A stretch of DNA of 21,878 nucleotides, from contig MCFG01000625.1 in the NCBI GenBank assembly GCA_002104895.1, positions 1 through 21,878 of the forward strand, read 5' to 3'. Made by a program: the position numbers and the translations under genes. Shown here piece by piece: positions 18,733 to 21,878 of the stretch. The notes beneath the pieces are model-generated. The model ran no database searches and was not told the origin of the DNA. It worked only from the letters and a program-made list of their open reading frames with translations. Position 1 is the first letter of the stretch, and every line of letters starts with the position of its first letter. Origin of the DNA: Anaeromyces robustus (taxonomy: Eukaryota; Neocallimastigomycota; Neocallimastigomycetes; Neocallimastigales; Neocallimastigaceae).

Positions 18733-19197
18733 ATCAAAATGCCAACCCTAAAATATTAACAGCAACTACTTGGTTTGATAAATATAATGATATAATAGTT
18801 GCTGCTAAAAGAAGTAGAGATGAGAAGAATTCAAATTCTCTACCAAAATCAAAAAGATTTATTAATAATAAAAATAATAATAAAAATAACAATAAAATAG
18901 AAAATAATAATAATAACAATGGAAATAATAATTTTGAAAATATTAGAGAAAATAATCAAGAAAATGAAGTACAGGAAATTCAAAAGAAACAAACTACTGA
19001 AGTAACTAAAAATATTCAGGAAAGGAAAGTACTTAGACCCAGAACTAGAAGTCAAACGAAAAATCATTCTAGAAATAGTTCTGTTATTAATAATGAAGAT
19101 AATAATAATAATTATAATAATAATAATAATTATAATCATAATAATAATAATGATAACAATAATTATAATAATAATAATAATAATGATAACAATAATT

Positions 19198-19228
<31 letters not shown>

Positions 19229-19382
19229 TAATTATAATAATAATAATAATAATAATAATTATAATCATAATAATAATAATAATGATAACAATAATTATAA
19301 TAATAATAATAATAATAATAATAATTATAATAATAATAATTATAATAATAATAAGGATAATAATAATAAGGATAATTGTTAG
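18702..19382 (+). pseudogene. -1 frame continuation of the gypsy element (pre-protease, Asn-rich)
   Basis: From CTA at 18702 the frame reads LNNGRRLTSINQNANPKILT, ATTWFDKYNDIIVAAKRSRD and a basic segment (ERKVLRPRTRSQTKNHSRNS, about 19022-19081). It then passes through two Asn-rich stretches (about 18862-18930 and 19093-19378) and stops at TAG 19380-19382, giving 226 codons. The frame overlaps the zinc-knuckle frame upstream, so translation would reach it by frameshift or after an indel. The ATG at 18636 lies inside the gag zinc-knuckle code and is unlikely to be used. No protease DSG/DTG motif is seen before the stop. Protease, reverse transcriptase and integrase of this element are absent, either deleted or lost when the copia element inserted downstream. 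The opposite-strand poly-Ile/Leu frames are shadows of the AAT repeats. Confidence 0.6.
19093..19378 (+). repeat. (AAT/AAC)n microsatellite encoding Asn/Tyr/His/Asp runs
   Basis: Near-continuous AAT and AAC codons with interspersed TAT, CAT, GAT and AAG. There are internal near-repeats of the type (AAT)n GAT AAC AAT TAT. Expansion of the trinucleotide is the likely origin. Another such tract lies at 18475-18505. Confidence 0.95.
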
Positions 19383-19639
19383 AATAATTAATAAAGTTAC
19401 AAATAATTTAATGTACAATAAGTTTATTTAATGTATTGATCATGTATTTAAATTTAATGTAATAAACAATTGTTAAACGCGTGTACTTTAACTTAATAAA
19501 TTAATTGAATTAAATAAATAAATGAATAAATAATTATTAATTAAATAAATAATATAATAACACGATATTCTCTCGAGTTTCTACTGTTTAAGCTAGTCAA
19601 TAGATTAAGAATCTCAAATCTTGAGAGAATAATTAAACA
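19383..19639 (+). other. Leader of the copia element, with hairpin 19566-19631
   Basis: A/T spacer gives way at about 19561 to a less AT-rich segment directly before the gag ATG. TATTCTCTCGAG (19566-19577) pairs with CTTGAGAGAATA (19620-19631) with one mismatch, enclosing about 42 nt and ending 8 nt before the start codon. TGTTAAACGCG at 19471 and TTAAACA at 19633-19639 look like LTR ends. No primer-binding site would fit between that end and the ATG, so the LTR limits stay open. Confidence 0.45.
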
Positions 19640-20218
19640 ATGAGCAACAATAACGCTCTCATAAAATTAAAAGGTACTTCAAACTACATTTTATGGTTTG
19701 ATTATATAAGTACCGAATTTCAAAAAGAAAATGTATTAAAATATATGAAGGAAGATTTAATAAAGGATATTGATATTGATAAGCCAACCCAAGATCAATT
19801 AACATTGCTTATCAATAACGCAAAAGCAAGATCAATAATCCTTTATTCAATTACACCAGCCATACACAAAGAAGTGGCTGGAATTGTATCCGCCTACCAG
19901 ATATTATCCAAATTAAAAAGAAAATATGGCGGAGATAAAAATGATACAGCATATTGGACATCCAGGTTAAATTCTTTATCTACCTCCAAGGAAGAAGAGA
20001 TTATGGATGTCTTGGACCAAATGAAGGATATTTTTAAAGTCATGGATGATTCAGAATTAAAAATATCCGATGAAGAAAAGGTTAAATATCTGTATAGAGC
20101 TCTTCCAAGAGAATATCCAGATAAATTCGTCTTTAAAGAATTAGACACTTTTGACTCACTCTACGACCAAATTGATTCCGACCTCAAGAAAAGGGCTTAT
20201 AAAAGGTTGGAAATATAA
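19640..20218 (+). CDS. gag: Ty1/copia-type Gag polyprotein, truncated by frameshift
   Basis: 192 codons from ATG 19640 to TAA 20216-20218. Residues about 6-190 form the gag domain of LTR copia-type elements (UBN2-like). The features are LKGTSNYILWFDYI near the N-terminus (the L.G.NY..W pattern), AKARSIILYSITPAIHKEV at about residues 55-75, then a segment with ILSKLKRKYGG and WTSRLNSLSTSKEEEIMDVL and YLYRALPREYPD at about 152-163. Gag would assemble cytoplasmic virus-like particles. The start fits because the domain begins within six residues and no upstream in-frame extension is seen. After residue 190 the family pattern continues in the -1 frame (GNITYDDDDPMEIDHI), so the stop is caused by a one-base lesion at about 20203-20216. 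No canonical slippery heptamer is there, so decay is likelier than programmed frameshifting. The minus-strand frame 19894-20148 is a shadow. Confidence 0.9.
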   Translation: MSNNNALIKLKGTSNYILWFDYISTEFQKENVLKYMKEDLIKDIDIDKPTQDQLTLLINNAKARSIILYSITPAIHKEVAGIVSAYQILSKLKRKYGGDKNDTAYWTSRLNSLSTSKEEEIMDVLDQMKDIFKVMDDSELKISDEEKVKYLYRALPREYPDKFVFKELDTFDSLYDQIDSDLKKRAYKRLEI

Positions 20219-21009
20219 CATATGATGATGATGATCCAATGGAAATAGATCATATAAAGAAAAATAATAATCATCATCATCATAATAATAATAATAATAA
20301 ATTTAATATTAAAAACCAAAGAATTACCAAGCGCTGTCATATTTGTGACATGAACAATCACAATACTAAAGAGTGCTGATATAATATTAAAAATAATAAT
20401 AGTAAATTTAATAAATATTTAGAAAACACAAAACAACATAATAATAATAAAAATAATTATAAAAATAACAAACAAAATAAAAAAGGCACAAATTCCATCG
20501 GTAAATCATCAAAATACGATATTAATGATTATTATAATTCAAATTTTGATTTTAATGATATTAAAACAATGTATTTTGATGATGAAGATGAAATTTATAA
20601 TGTTAAAAATAAAAAAGATAAAAACATTTCTAATGACAATGTAAATAATAAAGAAAAATTAAATAAAAATTTAAAGATTAAAAAATATATTAAAAAACTA
20701 TGTGCAATTAACTTATCGAATAAGTTTAAAGTGTTAGATAAAAATAACATTGAAAAATCATATTGGTTATATGATTCAGGTGTCGGTGAACACTTAACCA
20801 ATAATAAAAGCTTACTAATTAACTATAAAGAAGAAAAAATAGTATTAAAATGTGCTAATAATACTTCATGCACATTTGAGGGCCATGGAGAGTTTCACTT
20901 CATGATAAATGCAAATAAAATAATATTAAAAAGGGTTTTATATTCAAAAGAGGTTTCTAGAAATAATATTAGTGGAATTGAATTAGCTAAGATTAATATT
21001 AAACGCTAA
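20203..21009 (+). pseudogene. Ty1/copia-type nucleocapsid knuckle and aspartic protease
   Basis: In the frame following gag, YDDDDPMEIDHIKKNNN leads to His/Asn runs and CHICDMNNHNTKEC (20335-20376), a CX2CX4HX4C zinc knuckle. An in-frame TGA follows at 20377-20379 and is one change from TGG. The frame then stays open to TAA 21007-21009; the ATG at 20569 is merely internal. After a Lys/Asn-rich linker it gives YWLYDSGVGEHLTNN (about 20761-20805), the copia protease active site. The motif W.lDSG...H.t includes the catalytic Asp in DSG. After it come LKCANNTSCTFEGHGEF and the conserved region VLYSKEVSRNNISGIELA. The protease would cleave the Gag-Pol precursor. A further one-base shift at about 21005-21009 separates this from the next segment. 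Confidence 0.85.
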
Positions 21010-21335
21010 TTGAAAACTCCACTGATTATAGACCTAAACTATCATTGTTTGATAAAAATTTTCATAATATAGGAACTTTTCATTCAAACAATAATAATGA
21101 AATTATTATTACAGCTACTCACTATAATAATATTAAAGAAAATATTAAAAGATATGTTTTAAACGTAAATAAGCTAGATTACAATAGTAAATTAATCTGG
21201 CATAGACGTTTAGGACATTATTATATAGAAAATTTAAATGAATATTTAAATATTCATAAAGTTAAAGATATTTTGTGTAAAGATTGCAAAATATCTAAAA
21301 TGAAAAGGAAACCTCATAACTGTAACGAATACTAG
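21006..21335 (+). pseudogene. Copia GAG-pre-integrase / integrase zinc-binding segment
   Basis: The frame beginning at 21006 reads LIENSTDYRPKLSLFDKNFH and is open to TAG 21333-21335; the ATG at 21045 is not a real start. RYVLNVNKLDY, then LIWHRRLGHYYIENLNEYL and CKDCKISKMKRKPHN (about 21279-21323) form the HHCC-type zinc-binding domain found before copia integrases (WH.RLGH...L......C..C...K..R.P). This domain helps integrase multimerise and bind DNA ends. The reading departs from the family at about 21329, where the SINE-like insertion begins, and the integrase core resumes at about 21800. Confidence 0.88.
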
Positions 21336-21799
21336 AAATTATAGAGTTGGCTTACTCGTTAAGCACTAGAACTCTGCTCAGTATACCTGGGTTCAATACA
21401 CAGGAATGCCTTTTGTTAAAATTTGTATTTTTATTTTTTACTATTTTATTATTTTATTTTTTATTATTATTTTATTATATATTAATATATTATAAAGTGT
21501 ATTAAATGATAATATTATTTTATTATAAAAAGGTTAATAGACCAATTAGATTTAGAATATAATAACTCATGAAAAATGTAATTAAAATATTTTGAAATAA
21601 TGTTTATAAATATTCAAGAATTTTCTCATTTGAAAATTCGAGTTTTTATTAACAAAGAAATAATAAAATAAATAAAATTATTTGATACTAACCTGTTGTT
21701 TGTTTGTGTCCAATAATTCTTGTTTATTTTTAATATCGAGGTGTTTTTAAGTTTATTAAGAATTATTACCGTTGGACTTCTGTTCTTTACAATAACAAA
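21330..21799 (+). mobile_element. SINE-like insertion in the copia integrase region
   Basis: About 470 bp separate the integrase zinc domain from its catalytic core. The left end carries a tRNA-like sequence (21340-21410) with A box, B box and a T4 run. The rest is an A/T-rich body with a less AT-rich segment near 21690-21790 (AACCTGTTGTTTGTTTGTG, CCGTTGGACTTCTG). This layout fits a tRNA-derived SINE in sense orientation. The host peptide would read across from NCNE to MPKAMD. Only a weak flanking match (TAAC at 21323-21326 and 21793-21796) is visible as a possible target duplication, so the exact limits and the SINE assignment are inferred. Confidence 0.5.
21340..21410 (+). tRNA. tRNA-like relic heading the insertion
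   Basis: TGGCTTACTCG (21348-21358) resembles an A box, and its D stem pairs (GCTT with AAGC). GGTTCAATACA (21390-21400) is a B box, with surrounding CCTG/CAGG pairing as in a T stem. TTTT at 21411-21414 could end Pol III transcription. The acceptor stem does not pair and the anticodon loop is irregular, so no amino acid is assigned. It shares CACTAGAAC with the relic at 12355-12427. Confidence 0.5.
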
Positions 21800-21878
21800 G
21801 AAATGCCAAAAGCAATGGATACTTTAGAAGTTATCCATTCTGATATTATTGGCCCCATTAATGACTCATACAATGGTA
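21800..21878 (+). pseudogene. Copia integrase core, N-terminal start, cut by window edge
   Basis: The last bases read MPKAMDTLEVIHSDIIGPIN from 21803. HSDIIGPI is the conserved start of the copia-type integrase core (rve family), with the first catalytic Asp of the D,D-35-E triad in HSD. The segment continues the peptide broken off at about 21329. The remaining integrase, reverse transcriptase and RNase H would lie beyond the window. It is labelled as a broken gene because the upstream insertion separates it from the rest of pol. Confidence 0.85.

Noticed and set aside
18849-19418. Long minus-strand frame of almost pure Ile (189 codons) and the plus-strand poly-Ile frame at 19093-19431
   Set aside because: Both are frame shadows of the AAT/AAC microsatellite; no protein character beyond the trinucleotide repeat.
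19471-19639. Copia 5' LTR (TGTTAAACGCG to TTAAACA)
   Set aside because: The proposed end directly touches the gag ATG, leaving no room for a primer-binding site; no second LTR copy is available for comparison.
20200-20220. Programmed frameshift between copia gag and the following frame
   Set aside because: The shift is in the -1 direction but no X XXY YYZ heptamer is in phase there. Most copia elements use one continuous frame, so an indel is the simpler explanation.
21001-21009. Programmed frameshift between protease and integrase segments
   Set aside because: No slippery heptamer in phase and no stem seen; consistent with decay.
1-21878. CRISPR array or bacterial operon
   Set aside because: Tandem repeats have no regularly spaced unique spacers, no cas-like genes are present, and the composition and elements are eukaryotic.

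Overview
The window is extremely AT-rich eukaryotic DNA with no intact cellular gene. What can be read are the remains of LTR retrotransposons, tRNA-like relics, several dispersed repeat families and many long hairpins, set in A/T-dominated spacer. AAT/AAC microsatellites encode long asparagine runs, and the spacer is close to pure A/T. Together with Ty1/copia and Ty3/gypsy elements this suggests a gut anaerobic fungus (Neocallimastigomycota). A dictyostelid or another AT-rich protist or fungus cannot be excluded from sequence alone.

Positions 1-8200 are spacer with two degraded coding fragments (594-872, 1107-1307), small tandem repeats and several perfect inverted repeats. The best are a 61-bp-arm palindrome at 3630-3752 and five 64-bp tandem units ending in an inverted unit at 6133-6516. 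Positions 8240-9200 hold a dispersed repeat copy followed by a decayed protein-coding relic of unknown family whose in-frame stops are all one G-to-A change from TGG. A foldback element lies at 9641-9960. Positions 10230-11545 contain two Ty3/gypsy reverse-transcriptase fragments on opposite strands. Positions 11577-12500 hold a repeat fragment, a candidate minus-strand LTR with a TATA-like box, and a tRNA-like relic. A second tRNA-like relic (13308-13381) and a second copy of the 8240 repeat (13451-14640, with an internal 134-bp tandem duplication) follow, then about 1.7 kb of spacer.

The coding part is 17163-21878. A Ty3/gypsy gag is split by a roughly 0.5-kb repeat insertion; its parts are an N-terminal capsid-like domain, a C-terminal capsid-like domain and a CCHC zinc knuckle. 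Directly after the knuckle the gag frame ends at a textbook -1 frameshift arrangement: A_AAA_AAC, then UAA, then a 9-bp stem-loop. The -1 frame stays open for about 226 codons into a basic, asparagine-rich region. Downstream in the same orientation is a Ty1/copia element: gag, CCHC knuckle, DSG protease, GAG-pre-integrase/zinc domain, and the start of the integrase core at the window edge. It carries two frameshifts, one stop and a roughly 0.47-kb insertion headed by a tRNA-like, SINE-like sequence.

The strongest candidate for something not yet described is the putative frameshift signal of the gypsy element. Next are the SINE-like insertion and the mosaic repeat family found near 11.6, 16.4 and 17.6 kb. 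No CRISPR array, bacterial operon or intact RNA gene was seen.
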